A DNA stretch of 64,000 nucleotides from Ramlibacter ginsenosidimutans (GTDB taxonomy: Bacteria > Pseudomonadota > Gammaproteobacteria > Burkholderiales > Burkholderiaceae_C). The notes below the pieces were generated by a model that made no database searches, had not been told where the DNA came from, and worked only from the letters and a program-made list of their open reading frames with translations. The position numbers and the translations under genes were made by a program. The stretch lies in assembly GCF_016654015.1 (NCBI RefSeq), contig NZ_JAEPWM010000012.1, positions 96,784 to 160,783 of the forward strand, read 5' to 3'. Shown one piece after another: positions 55,279-63,900 of this stretch (positions are counted from its first letter, which is position 1; each line of letters starts with the position of its first letter).

Positions 55279-56208
55279 CTAGTAGCGAGGCGGCTCGGAA
55301 AGTTCCTCGAACAGCGTTCGGTAGATGCGGTAACGGCTGGGCTCGATCTGCCCGGCCGGCGCGCCCGGCGCCTGCGCGACCGCGGCGATGACGCCGCAGC
55401 CGGGCTCGTGCAGGTGCGTGCAGTTGTAGAACTTGCACTCCGCAACGTGCGGCCGCAGGTCCGGCATCAGCCCGGCCAGCTGCATGGGCTCGATGTGGTG
55501 CAGCCCGAACTCCTGGAAGCCGGGCGAATCGATGAGCCCGGTGCTGCGCTGCGCATCCACCCAGTACCAGGTGGTCGCGGTGGTCGTGTGCTTGCCCGAG
55601 TTGAGCGCCTGCGAGATCTCGCCGGTCAACGCCTGGGCCTGCGGCACGAGCAGGTTGATCAAGGTGCTCTTGCCCGCGCCGGAGGGCCCGAGCACCAGCG
55701 TCGTCTTGCCGTGCAGGTGCTGCAGCAGGTGATCGCGGTCGGTGTCGCTGGACCGGCGCAGCGACAGCGGCAGCACGCCGTAGCCCATGTGCCGGTAGGG
55801 CAGCAGCCGCGCCCACGCACGCTCGAAAGGCTCGACGAGGTCGCTCTTGTTCAGCGCGATCAGCGGCGCGATGCGCTCGGCCTCCGCCGCGATCAGCGCG
55901 CGTGCCAGCTGCATCTCGGAGAACTCCGGCTCCGCCGCGATCAGCACCAGCACCAGGTCCAGGTTGGCGGCAAAGGACTTGGTGCGGACCTCGTCCTGCC
56001 GATAGAACAGGTTGCGCCGCTCCTGCACGCGCACGATCACGCCTTCGTCGCCGGTGGCGCGCCACAGCACGCGGTCGCCGACCACGGTTTCGTTCTTCTT
56101 GCCCTTGGCGTGGCACAGCACGCGCGTGCCGTCGGGCCGCTCGACGAGGCAATGCCGGCCGTGGGTCGCGACCACCAGGCCGGTGCTGGCCGTGTCGTCT
56201 TCAGCCAA
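55279..56208 (-). CDS. rsgA: Ribosome small-subunit-dependent GTPase RsgA
   Basis: 309-aa circularly permuted GTPase that checks late 30S assembly. N-terminal OB domain (residues to about 75), then G motifs in permuted order: G4 NKSD, G1 GPSGAGKST, G3 DSPGFQEF. The C-terminal zinc site has CKFYNCTHLHEPGC (Cys, Cys, His, Cys). A T/A-rich switch (GKHTTTATTWY) is typical. The gene lies 12 bp downstream of the pterin dehydratase gene and is likely in one operon with it and the M48 protease. Confidence 0.96.
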   Translation of the reverse strand: MAEDDTASTGLVVATHGRHCLVERPDGTRVLCHAKGKKNETVVGDRVLWRATGDEGVIVRVQERRNLFYRQDEVRTKSFAANLDLVLVLIAAEPEFSEMQLARALIAAEAERIAPLIALNKSDLVEPFERAWARLLPYRHMGYGVLPLSLRRSSDTDRDHLLQHLHGKTTLVLGPSGAGKSTLINLLVPQAQALTGEISQALNSGKHTTTATTWYWVDAQRSTGLIDSPGFQEFGLHHIEPMQLAGLMPDLRPHVAECKFYNCTHLHEPGCGVIAAVAQAPGAPAGQIEPSRYRIYRTLFEELSEPPRY

Positions 56209-56220
56209 GCGTGCGCATCC

Positions 56221-56553
56221 TCATGCGAGCAACGCGTCGGCGAGCGCGGCGCATTCGAAGTCGGTCTCCGAAATGCCCTGCACGGCGTGCGTGCTCCAGC
56301 GCACCACGCAGCGGTCGTAGTGCACCGACAGGTCCGGATGGTGGTCGATGCGGTGCGCGACGAAGGCCAATGCGTTGACGAAGGCGATCGTCTCGAAGTA
56401 GTCGGCGAAGCGGAAGGTCCGCTCGATCGCGACGTCCGCGCCGTCGCCACTGAGCTTCCAGCCGGGCCGGTCCGCCAGCCGCTTCACGATCTCCGTCGGC
56501 GTGAGCGCGCGGCGCGGCACTTTCGCCCACTCGCGCTTCGCGAGATCGCTCAT
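56221..56553 (-). CDS. phhB: 4a-hydroxytetrahydrobiopterin dehydratase (PCD/PhhB)
   Basis: 110-aa pterin-4a-carbinolamine dehydratase that recycles the pterin cofactor of aromatic amino-acid hydroxylases. The signature HRIDHHPDLSVHYDRCVVRW, followed by STHAVQGISETD, contains the catalytic His residues. No phenylalanine hydroxylase gene is adjacent. ATG 56553. Between rsgA and the protease gene, all on the - strand. Confidence 0.93.
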   Translation of the reverse strand: MSDLAKREWAKVPRRALTPTEIVKRLADRPGWKLSGDGADVAIERTFRFADYFETIAFVNALAFVAHRIDHHPDLSVHYDRCVVRWSTHAVQGISETDFECAALADALLA

Positions 56554-56608
56554 TCGAATTCCCTCCGCGCTACCCGCTGCGGGATTCGCCTTGGGGCGGC
56601 CCGGCGGC

Positions 56609-57871
56609 TCATGCCGCCGCTCCCAGCCGCGCGAGCCGCTCGGTGGCCGGCGGATGCGAGTAGTAGAACTTCACGTACACCGGATCGGGCGTCAGCGTGG
56701 ACGCGTTGTCCTCGTACAGCTTCAGCAGGGCGCTGCCCAGGTCCTGGCCGCTGGTCTGCGTGGCCGCGAAGGCATCGGCCTGGAACTCATGCTTGCGCGA
56801 GAACTGCGCCATCAGCGGCGACACGAAATACGTGAACACCGGGACCGCGATCATGAACAGCAGCAGCGCCAGCGCGTCGTTGGGCCCCTGCAGGTTGGGC
56901 CGCACGCCCAGGCCGGTGTAGAACCAGACGCGCGTGGCCAGCCAGCCGAGGAGGGCGAAGCCGGCAAGCGAGATCGCGAACATCAGCACGATGCGCTGGA
57001 TGATGTGCCTGTGCTTGTAGTGGCCCAGCTCGTGCGCGAGCACCGCATCCACCTCGCCGGGGGAGAGCTTGGCCAGCAGCGTGTCGTAGAAGACCACGCG
57101 CTTGGCGGCCCCGAAGCCGGTGAAGTAGGCATTGGCATGGGCGCTGCGCTTGCTGCCGTCCATGACGAACAGCCCCTTGGCCGCGAATCCGCAGCGCTGC
57201 ATCAGCGCGGTCACGCGCGCCTTCAGCGTCTCGTCTTCCAGTGGCTTGAACTTGTTGAACAGCGGCGCGATGAACGTCGGGTAGATCACCAGCAGCAGCA
57301 GGTTGAACCCCATCCACACGCCCCAGGCCCACAGCCACCACACGTGGCCGGCGGCGCCCATGAGCCACAGGATCAGCGCCGCGATCGGCAGGCCGATGGC
57401 CACGCCGAGCACGACCGCCTTGGCGGAGTCGGCCAGCCAGAGCTTCCAGGTGATCTTGTTGAAGCCGAAGCGCTCCTCGACGACAAAGGTGGTGTACAGC
57501 GAGAAGGGCAGTTCCAGCAGGCCGCTGATGGCGGCGAAGCACGCGAGCAGCGCGAGCTGCTGCCACATGCCCGTGCCGAGCCACGCGACCAGGCCGCGGT
57601 TCAAGGCATCGAGGCCGCCGAGAAGCGTCCACCCGAGCAGCACGGCCGCGCCGAAAGCGGTCTCGATCAGGCCGACGCGCGACTTCGCGATCGTGTAGTC
57701 GGCGGCCTTCTGGTGCGCCGACAGCGACACGGTGGCGGCGAATGGGGGCGGCACCGCATCGCGATGGCGCGCGACATGGCGCACCTGGCGCGTCGCGAGC
57801 CAGAACTTCACGGCCAGGCCGGCGACCAGGAATGCCGCAAAGGCCAGCGTGAGCACGAAAGAGGGATCCAT
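56609..57871 (-). CDS. M48-family membrane metallopeptidase (Ste24/CAAX-protease-like)
   Basis: 420-aa inner-membrane zinc protease. HELGH with flanking AHELGHYKHRHI (about residues 276-287) gives two zinc His, and Glu in KHEFQADAFA the third ligand. Several hydrophobic spans precede and follow (VVLGVAIGLPIAALILWLMG; IVLMFAISLAGFALLGWL). The N-terminal LLELPFSLYTTFVVEERFGFN block is typical of the Ste24 branch rather than HtpX. ATG 57871 is 35 bp from the divergent orn start. Bacterial substrates of this branch are not well defined; membrane-protein quality control is likely. Confidence 0.92.
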   Translation of the reverse strand: MDPSFVLTLAFAAFLVAGLAVKFWLATRQVRHVARHRDAVPPPFAATVSLSAHQKAADYTIAKSRVGLIETAFGAAVLLGWTLLGGLDALNRGLVAWLGTGMWQQLALLACFAAISGLLELPFSLYTTFVVEERFGFNKITWKLWLADSAKAVVLGVAIGLPIAALILWLMGAAGHVWWLWAWGVWMGFNLLLLVIYPTFIAPLFNKFKPLEDETLKARVTALMQRCGFAAKGLFVMDGSKRSAHANAYFTGFGAAKRVVFYDTLLAKLSPGEVDAVLAHELGHYKHRHIIQRIVLMFAISLAGFALLGWLATRVWFYTGLGVRPNLQGPNDALALLLFMIAVPVFTYFVSPLMAQFSRKHEFQADAFAATQTSGQDLGSALLKLYEDNASTLTPDPVYVKFYYSHPPATERLARLGAAA

Positions 57872-57906
57872 CCCATGGATCTTAGGCCATCGGCGACAAT
57901 CGACCG

Positions 57907-58488
57907 ATGTCCGAAATGCCCGCCGCAGCCCCTGCCAGCCTCGCCAAAAGTGACCAGAACCTCGTATGGCTCGACTGTGAGATGACCGGCCTCGATCCGG
58001 AGCGCGACCGCCTCATCGAGATCGCGGTGGTCGTCACCGGGCCGGACCTGCAGCCTCGCATCGAAGGCCCCGTGTTCGCGATCCACCAGAGCGAAGCGCA
58101 ACTGGACCTGATGGATGCGTGGAACAAGGGCACGCACGGCAAGAGCGGGCTCACCGAGCGCGTGCGCGCCTCCACCATCACCGAAGCCGATGCCGAGCGG
58201 CAGTTGCTGGACTTCATCGGCAAGTACGTGCCCAGGAACGGCAGTCCCATGTGCGGCAACAGCATCGGGCAGGACCGGCGCTTCCTGGTGAAGTACATGC
58301 CCCAGCTCGAGGCCTGGTTCCACTACCGCAACCTGGATGTGAGCACGCTCAAGGAGCTCGCGCGCCGCTGGCGGCCGGATGTGTACGCCTCGTTCAAGAA
58401 GCAGCAGTTGCACACGGCCCTCGCCGACGTGCACGAGTCGATCGACGAACTCGCGCATTACCGCGAGCACTTCCTCAAGCTTGGGTAG
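57907..58488 (+). CDS. orn: Oligoribonuclease
   Basis: 193-aa DEDDh 3'-5' exonuclease that degrades nanoRNAs and pGpG. Active-site residues are seen in [21 protein letters not shown] (read as [10 protein letters not shown], Asp and Glu), [11 protein letters not shown] (Asp) and [11 protein letters not shown] (His, Asp). An N-terminal extension of about 15 residues precedes the core. ATG 57907. Divergent from the M48 gene. The GGGTTCGC-type repeat follows the stop. Confidence 0.97.
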   Translation: MSEMPAAAPASLAKSDQNLVWLDCEMTGLDPERDRLIEIAVVVTGPDLQPRIEGPVFAIHQSEAQLDLMDAWNKGTHGKSGLTERVRASTITEADAERQLLDFIGKYVPRNGSPMCGNSIGQDRRFLVKYMPQLEAWFHYRNLDVSTLKELARRWRPDVYASFKKQQLHTALADVHESIDELAHYREHFLKLG

Positions 58489-58491
58489 TGC

Positions 58492-58519
58492 TGGGGTTCG
58501 CTGCGCTCACCCCAGCCTA
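58492..58519. repeat. GGGTTCGC-type repeat after orn
   Basis: TGGGGTTCGCTGCGCTCACC then CCAGCCTA: CTGGGGT and ACCCCAG pair as a 7-bp hairpin. The same word is the right arm of the repeat at 37950-37979. Likely terminator or dispersed 3'-flank repeat. Confidence 0.6.
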
Positions 58520-58571
58520 CGGGGGATGGGCACGACGCGAACCGCCACCGCGTGCGGGAAAACCCGAAACC

Positions 58572-58580
58572 TGCCATAAT
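58572..58580 (+). promoter_or_regulatory. Extended -10 promoter candidate for the rhlE2 leader
   Basis: TG-C-CATAAT at 58572-58580 fits the extended -10 pattern, 174 bp before the chosen start of the helicase gene. Confidence 0.4.
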
Positions 58581-58753
58581 TCGTCCTTCGCCGCTTGATC
58601 GCGGCGTTTTCGCGCATCTGCCTTCTCGCACTGGCCCGCTCGTTCCGAGCAATCTGGGCCGCAGGCCCCCGGCCTGTTTGTCGTTGGAATGGTTGATGTA
58701 CTCCAACCATTTCGATGACGGCGCACCCGCCCGGGGCGCCGCGTGGACATCTC
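58581..58753 (+). promoter_or_regulatory. Structured 5' leader with a small upstream ORF ahead of the second RhlE-like gene
   Basis: The presumed leader of about 165 nt contains CGCCGC-TTGATC-GCGGCG followed by TTTTC (58590-58612), which looks like a terminator or attenuator, then a hairpin AATGGTTG (58688-58695) / CAACCATT (58704-58711). A nine-codon ORF (58689-58718, MVDVLQPFR) starts inside that hairpin, and its stop overlaps in ATGA the upstream in-frame ATG (58715) of the helicase frame. These elements suggest post-transcriptional control, as known for DEAD-box helicase leaders; inference. Confidence 0.5.
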
Positions 58754-60289
58754 ATGACCGAAACCCAAGATACCGTCGTGGCGAATGGCTTTGCCGCGTT
58801 CGGCCTCGCCCCTGAACTCCTCGCCGCGGTCGCCGACCTCGGCTTCACGCAACCCACTTCCGTGCAGCAGCAGGCCATCGGCCGCGCCATGGCGATGGAC
58901 GCCGAAGGCCGCGCGATCAACGACATGCTGGTCTCCAGCCAGACCGGCAGTGGCAAGACCGCTGCCTTCCTGCTGCCCGTGCTGCACACGCTGATCCAGC
59001 AGAAGGCCGCCGAGATCGAGGCCGAACGCAAGGCCCACGAGGAGGCCGTGGCCCGCGGCGAGACCGCGCCCAAGCGCGCGCGCCGCAACCCGCTGTCGCC
59101 GCGCAACTTCCAGGCCGCCGTGCCCGGTGCGCTGATCCTGTGCCCCACGCGCGAGCTGGCGCAGCAGGTGGCGCACGACGCCATCGACCTGGTCAAGCAC
59201 TGCAAGGGCCTGCGCATCGCCAACGTGGTGGGCGGCATGCCTTACCAGATGCAGATCGCGCGCCTGCAGAACGCCGACCTCGTGGTCGCCACGCCGGGCC
59301 GCCTGCTGGACCTGCAGCGCTCGGGCCAGATCAAGCTGGACCAGGTGCAGTTCCTGGTCGTCGACGAGGCCGACCGCATGCTGGACCTGGGCTTCGCCGA
59401 GGACCTGGCCGAAGTGCACCAGCTCACCGCCAACCGCCACCAGACCATGATGTTCAGCGCCACCTTCGCGCCGCGCATCCAGCAGCTGGCCGTGCGCGTG
59501 ATGCGCGAGCCGCAGCGCATCCAGGTCGACTCGCAGCACGAGAAGCACGCCAACATCGAGCAGAAGCTGTTCTGGGCCGACAACATGCACCACAAGCGCC
59601 AGCTGCTCGATCACTGGCTGCGTGACACCAACATCAACCAGGCGATCGTGTTCGCGAGCACCAAGGTCGAATGCGACAGCCTGGCCGAAGACCTGCAGCA
59701 GGCCGGCTTCGCGGCCGTGTCGCTGCACGGTGACCTGTCGCAGGGCCTGCGCAACCGCCGCCTGACGGCGCTGCGCAATGGCCAGATCCAGTTCCTGGTG
59801 GCGACCGACGTCGCGGCGCGCGGCATCGACGTGCCGACCGTCACCCACGTCTTCAACTACGGCCTGCCGATGAAGAGCGAGGACTACACGCACCGCATCG
59901 GCCGCACCGGCCGCGCCGGCCGCGATGGTCTCGCGATCACGTTCGCCGAGTTCCGCGACCGCCGCAAGATCGGCGACATCGAGCACTACAGCAAGCAGCG
60001 CTTCAACGCCGAGACCGTCCCCGGCCTCGAGCCCAAGGCGCGCTTCGAGCAGCGTCCGCCGGCGCGCACCGGCTTCGGCGGCAAGCCCGCCCGTCCGGGC
60101 GAGCGTCGCAGCGGCTTCGGCGACCGCGCCGCCACCGGCTTCGGCAAGCACACCGGCTTCGGCGCCAAGACCTTCACGCCGCGCGACGGCCGCAGTGCGC
60201 CGGCCGAGCGCAGCTTCGGCGGCGAGCGCGATGCGCGCGGCGCCGGTGGCGATCGTGGCTTCGGCGGCCGGGCCCGTCCCGCGCGCTGA
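58754..60289 (+). CDS. DEAD-box RNA helicase, RhlE-like (second)
   Basis: 511 aa from ATG 58754 (an in-frame ATG at 58715 would add 13 residues and couples to a small upstream ORF). Helicase motifs SSQTGSGKT, PTRELA, DEAD, SAT, ATDVAARGID and [10 protein letters not shown] are intact. An insert of about 30 charged residues (EIEAERKAHEEAVARGE) lies between motifs I and Ia, unlike the RhlE at 9991. The C-terminal 90 residues are rich in Gly, Arg and Phe (repeats of TGFG, SGFG, RGFGG), an RNA-binding low-complexity tail. Followed by a strong terminator. Likely roles are cold-adapted rRNA or mRNA remodelling. Confidence 0.92.
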   Translation: MTETQDTVVANGFAAFGLAPELLAAVADLGFTQPTSVQQQAIGRAMAMDAEGRAINDMLVSSQTGSGKTAAFLLPVLHTLIQQKAAEIEAERKAHEEAVARGETAPKRARRNPLSPRNFQAAVPGALILCPTRELAQQVAHDAIDLVKHCKGLRIANVVGGMPYQMQIARLQNADLVVATPGRLLDLQRSGQIKLDQVQFLVVDEADRMLDLGFAEDLAEVHQLTANRHQTMMFSATFAPRIQQLAVRVMREPQRIQVDSQHEKHANIEQKLFWADNMHHKRQLLDHWLRDTNINQAIVFASTKVECDSLAEDLQQAGFAAVSLHGDLSQGLRNRRLTALRNGQIQFLVATDVAARGIDVPTVTHVFNYGLPMKSEDYTHRIGRTGRAGRDGLAITFAEFRDRRKIGDIEHYSKQRFNAETVPGLEPKARFEQRPPARTGFGGKPARPGERRSGFGDRAATGFGKHTGFGAKTFTPRDGRSAPAERSFGGERDARGAGGDRGFGGRARPAR

Positions 60290-60309
60290 TCGCTCCCCAG
60301 CTCATCCGC

Positions 60310-60336
60310 AAGCGGCCGCAAGGCCGCTTTTTTTTA
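60310..60336 (+). terminator. Rho-independent terminator of the second helicase gene
   Basis: AGCGGCC (60311-60317), GCAA loop, GGCCGCT (60322-60328), then a run of eight or more T. A textbook terminator. Confidence 0.93.
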
Positions 60337-60369
60337 TACCCCCACGGTCGCCGCGGCGCGACGGGTTCC

Positions 60370-60375
60370 GATAAT
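60370..60375 (+). promoter_or_regulatory. -10 box candidate before the hybrid kinase gene
   Basis: GATAAT at 60370-60375, about 84 bp before the GTG start at 60459; the -35 region is not convincing. Confidence 0.35.
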
Positions 60376-60458
60376 CTCGCCGGGAGACGTCGTAGCACGC
60401 GAAGAGCACGACAGCACCACAGGGGCGAACGCGCCGCGCGCGCCCGAAACACCTCGCA

Positions 60459-62528
60459 GTGACCCAAGCCAGCACCGTCCAGCCTGATCCCCATCCGCTC
60501 CTCGCGGCGCGCCCTGCGCAGGCGGGATACGCCGCGGGCGAGACGGGCCGCATGCTGCTCGCCACCGACTGGGCGGCGACGCCGCTCGGGCCGATGGACT
60601 GCTGGCCGCAGGCCCTGCGCATCGCGCTCGGCATCTGCCTGAACTCGCGCTTCCCGATGTTCGTCTGGTGGGGTGAGCACGCGATCAACATCTACAACGA
60701 CGCCTACATCCCGATGCTCGGCCAGCGGCATCCCGCCGCCTTCGGCCGCCCCGCGCAGGAGACCTGGAGCGACATCTGGGAGATCGTCGGCGCGCAGCGC
60801 AAGCTGGTGATGGAGCGCGGCGAGCCGACCTGGAACGAGCGCGTGCTGCTCGTGATGGAGCGCAATGGCTTCCCCGAGGACACCTGGTTCACCTGGTCGT
60901 ACAGCCCGATCCACGAGGAAGACGGCAGCATCGGCGGCCTGTTCTGCGCGGTGACCGAGGAAACCGGCCGCGTGCTCGCCGAGCGCGAGCGCGACCGGCT
61001 GATGCGCGAAGCCCAGGACGCCGCGCGCACGCTGCGCACCTGGTTCGACAACGCGCCGGGCTTCGTCGCCTTGCTGCGTGGACCCGACTTCGTCTTCGAG
61101 CTGGTGAACGAGGCCTACTACCAGCTGGTGGGACACCGCGGGCTCGAGGGGCAGTCGCTGTTCCAGGCGCTGCCCGAAATCGCCAGCCAGGGCTACTTCG
61201 AGCTGCTGCGCGAGGTGTACGAGACCGGCCAACCCTTTGTCGGGCGGGGCATGCGCGTGGTCCTGCAACGCACTCCCGACGCCGCGGCGCAGGAGCGCTT
61301 CGTGGACTTCCTCTACCAGCCCGTGCGCGCCGCAAACGGCGCGGTGGTGGGCATCTTCGCGCAAGGCCACGACGTGACCGAGCAGGTGCTGGCCACCAAT
61401 GCGCTGGAGGAGGCCAACCGCCGCAAGGACGAATTCCTCGCGACGCTCGCCCACGAGCTGCGCAACCCGCTCGCGCCGATCCGCCAGGCCGCCATGGTCG
61501 CCAAGTCCACGCGCGACGCGGCGCGCCAGGCCTGGGCCATGGACGTGATCGAGCGCCAGGTCGGCCACATGGCGCTGCTGCTGGACGACCTGCTGGACGT
61601 GTCGCGCATCTCGCGCGGCCAGCTGCAGCTGCGCATCGCGCAGGTCGAACTCCGGTCCGTGGTGGACTCGGCGGTCGAAACCGCCTGGCCCCTGATCGAG
61701 GCGAAGCGGCATCAGCTGCAGGTGCAGCTGCCCGACGAGCCGGTGCAGCTCGCGGTGGACCCGGTGCGCATCGCGCAGGTCTTGGCCAACCTGCTGTCCA
61801 ACGCGGCCAAGTACACGGATGCGGGCGGCAGCATCCGCTTGTCCGCCGAGGTGCATGGCGACCGGCTGCTGCTGCACGTGCGCGACAACGGCATCGGCCT
61901 GTCCGCCGAACACATGGAGGCGATCTTCGGGATGTTCTCGCAGGTCGCGTCCGCATCCGAACATGCGCAGGGCGGGCTCGGCATCGGACTGGCCTTGAGC
62001 CGCGGGCTCGTGCAGCTGCACGGCGGCACGCTGCAGGCACGCAGCGACGGCCCGGGCCTGGGCTCGGAGTTCAGCGTGTCGCTGCCGCTGCAGCCGCGCG
62101 CCGCGGAGCCGGCCGGAACGAGCGGTGGCGCGGCGGCGCCCCAGCGCGAGGCGCCACGCGGGCGCCGGATCCTGGTCGCGGACGACAACGCCGACGCCCT
62201 GTCCACCATGACCTTGCTGCTGGAGATGGAGGGGCACGAGGTCCACGCCGCGGCCGACGGCGAACAGGCCCTCGCGCGCGCCGAGGAACTGCGGCCCGAC
62301 GTGGCCATCCTCGACATCGGCATGCCGCGCCTGAGCGGCCATGAGGTCGCGAAACGGATCCGTGCTTCCGAATGGGGTCGTGACACCTTGCTGATCGCGC
62401 TCACGGGGTGGGGCCAGGCGCAGGACCAGGAACGCGCGCTGGCCGCGGGCTTCGACTACCACTGCACCAAGCCCGTGGACCTCGCGGCCTTGCTGCCGCT
62501 GGTGAACGCGCCGCGCCGCAGTTCCTAG
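60459..62528 (+). CDS. PAS-containing hybrid sensor histidine kinase
   Basis: 689-aa soluble kinase from GTG 60459. Residues about 30-170 form a PAS-like domain beginning LLATDWAATPLGPMDCWP, a start seen in many light/redox-type hybrid kinases; a second PAS spans about 190-310. HisKA H-box DEFLATLAHELRNPLAPI has His332. ATPase boxes: NLLSNAAKYTDAGG, VRDNGIGLS, GGLGIGLALSRGLVQLHGG. A C-terminal receiver (RILVADDNADALST, VAILDIGMPRLSGHEV, CTKPVDL) completes it. No membrane spans, so a cytoplasmic signal is expected. No output gene is adjacent; it stops 7 bp from the convergent efflux gene. Confidence 0.92.
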   Translation: MTQASTVQPDPHPLLAARPAQAGYAAGETGRMLLATDWAATPLGPMDCWPQALRIALGICLNSRFPMFVWWGEHAINIYNDAYIPMLGQRHPAAFGRPAQETWSDIWEIVGAQRKLVMERGEPTWNERVLLVMERNGFPEDTWFTWSYSPIHEEDGSIGGLFCAVTEETGRVLAERERDRLMREAQDAARTLRTWFDNAPGFVALLRGPDFVFELVNEAYYQLVGHRGLEGQSLFQALPEIASQGYFELLREVYETGQPFVGRGMRVVLQRTPDAAAQERFVDFLYQPVRAANGAVVGIFAQGHDVTEQVLATNALEEANRRKDEFLATLAHELRNPLAPIRQAAMVAKSTRDAARQAWAMDVIERQVGHMALLLDDLLDVSRISRGQLQLRIAQVELRSVVDSAVETAWPLIEAKRHQLQVQLPDEPVQLAVDPVRIAQVLANLLSNAAKYTDAGGSIRLSAEVHGDRLLLHVRDNGIGLSAEHMEAIFGMFSQVASASEHAQGGLGIGLALSRGLVQLHGGTLQARSDGPGLGSEFSVSLPLQPRAAEPAGTSGGAAAPQREAPRGRRILVADDNADALSTMTLLLEMEGHEVHAAADGEQALARAEELRPDVAILDIGMPRLSGHEVAKRIRASEWGRDTLLIALTGWGQAQDQERALAAGFDYHCTKPVDLAALLPLVNAPRRSS

Positions 62529-62535
62529 CGCACGT

Positions 62536-63765
62536 TCAAGCGATTGCGTGCCGCCCGGTCTGCGGCCATTGCCAGCGCAGGTACACCCACGCGACCAGCC
62601 CCACGCTCATCATGAGCAGCGAGGCCACCGCGAGATCGCGCGTGGACCCCATCACCAGCGGCGCGATCGCGCCCGCGACGATGCCGTTGGCCGTGGAACC
62701 GATGAAGGCCTGCAGCGAGGAGGCCATGCCGCGCCGCTCCGGATGCAGGTCCAGCACCAGCAGCGTCACCACCGGAACCATCAGCGCCCAGCCGAAGGCG
62801 AACAGCGCGATCGGGATCAGCGCCCAGCCCGCGGTCGGCGTGAACAGGAAGTTCGCCGCAACGTTGCCGAGCGAGACCAGCAGCATCACGACGAAGCCAT
62901 AGCGGATCTGCTGCTTCGGCGCGATGCGGCCGGCCAGTCGACCCGAGGCGAACGAACCCAGCATGATGCCGCTGATGGTCAGCAGGAAGAACCAGAAGAA
63001 CTCGGTCGGCGCGAGATGCAGGTGCTCGCCCAGGAACACGGGCGCCGAGAGCACGTAGAGGAACATGCCGTTGAATGGCACGCCGCTCGCGAGCGCCAGC
63101 AGCAGGAAGCGCGGGCTCGCGCCCAGCTGCCAGTAGCCGCGCAGCAGGTTGCGCACGTTGAACTGCTGGCGCTGCGTGACGTGCAAGGTCTCGGGCAGCA
63201 GCTTCCAGTTGGCGAGCCACAGGGCGATGCCCACGGCCGTGAGGAACCAGAAGATCGAATGCCAGCCTGCGTGCACGAACAGCCAGCCGCCCACGATGGG
63301 CGCGACTGCCGGCGCGACGCCGAAGTAGATGGTGACCTGGCTCATCACCTTCTGCGCCTGGTCGGGCGGGAACATGTCGCGGATCACCGCGCGCGACACC
63401 ACGATGCCGGCGCCGGTGGACAGGCCTTGCAAGGCCCGGAAGAACACCAGGTGCCCGATGTTCTGCGACAGCGCGCAGCCTGCCGACGCCAGCGTGAACA
63501 CCGCGATGCCCCACAGCACCACGGGCCGGCGCCCGAAGCTGTCCGAGAGGGCGCCGTGGAACAGGTTCATGAACGCGAAGCCGAACAGGTACGCCGACAG
63601 CGTCTGCTGCATCTGCACCGGCGTGGCGCCCAGCGTCTGCTCGATGCCGGAGAACGCCGGGATGAAGGTGTCGATCGAGAACGGCCCGAGCATGCCCAGC
63701 AGGGCGAGCAGGAAGGCAAGGGCCCAGCGCGGGGCGGTCCAGATCTGGCTGGCTTCGGGATTCAT
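62536..63765 (-). CDS. Bcr/CflA-family multidrug efflux MFS transporter
   Basis: 409 aa from ATG 63765 (MNPEASQIW); a longer frame to 63804 adds an atypical 13 residues. Twelve hydrophobic segments. MFS motif A is GALSDSFGRRPVVLWG in the 2-3 loop, and the Bcr/CflA start LLGMLGPFSIDTFIPAFSGIEQTLGA with Asp in span 1 is diagnostic. RALQGLSTGAGIVVSRAVIRD in span 4 is the drug/H+ antiporter motif. Likely exports bicyclomycin-like, sulfonamide or dipeptide compounds; actual substrate unknown. Upstream lies the IS end at 63901. Confidence 0.92.
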   Translation of the reverse strand: MNPEASQIWTAPRWALAFLLALLGMLGPFSIDTFIPAFSGIEQTLGATPVQMQQTLSAYLFGFAFMNLFHGALSDSFGRRPVVLWGIAVFTLASAGCALSQNIGHLVFFRALQGLSTGAGIVVSRAVIRDMFPPDQAQKVMSQVTIYFGVAPAVAPIVGGWLFVHAGWHSIFWFLTAVGIALWLANWKLLPETLHVTQRQQFNVRNLLRGYWQLGASPRFLLLALASGVPFNGMFLYVLSAPVFLGEHLHLAPTEFFWFFLLTISGIMLGSFASGRLAGRIAPKQQIRYGFVVMLLVSLGNVAANFLFTPTAGWALIPIALFAFGWALMVPVVTLLVLDLHPERRGMASSLQAFIGSTANGIVAGAIAPLVMGSTRDLAVASLLMMSVGLVAWVYLRWQWPQTGRHAIA

Positions 63766-63900
63766 GAAAGGGCAGGCGAGGGCGAACCCGAGGTTGTACC
63801 GCACATCCCTGCGCCAGGATGCGCGCGTGCGCTATACCCCGCAGACCGCGGCCGCCGTCCTGCGTTGCAGCGCGGCGCTAGCTGTGATGTCTCAATAGGT

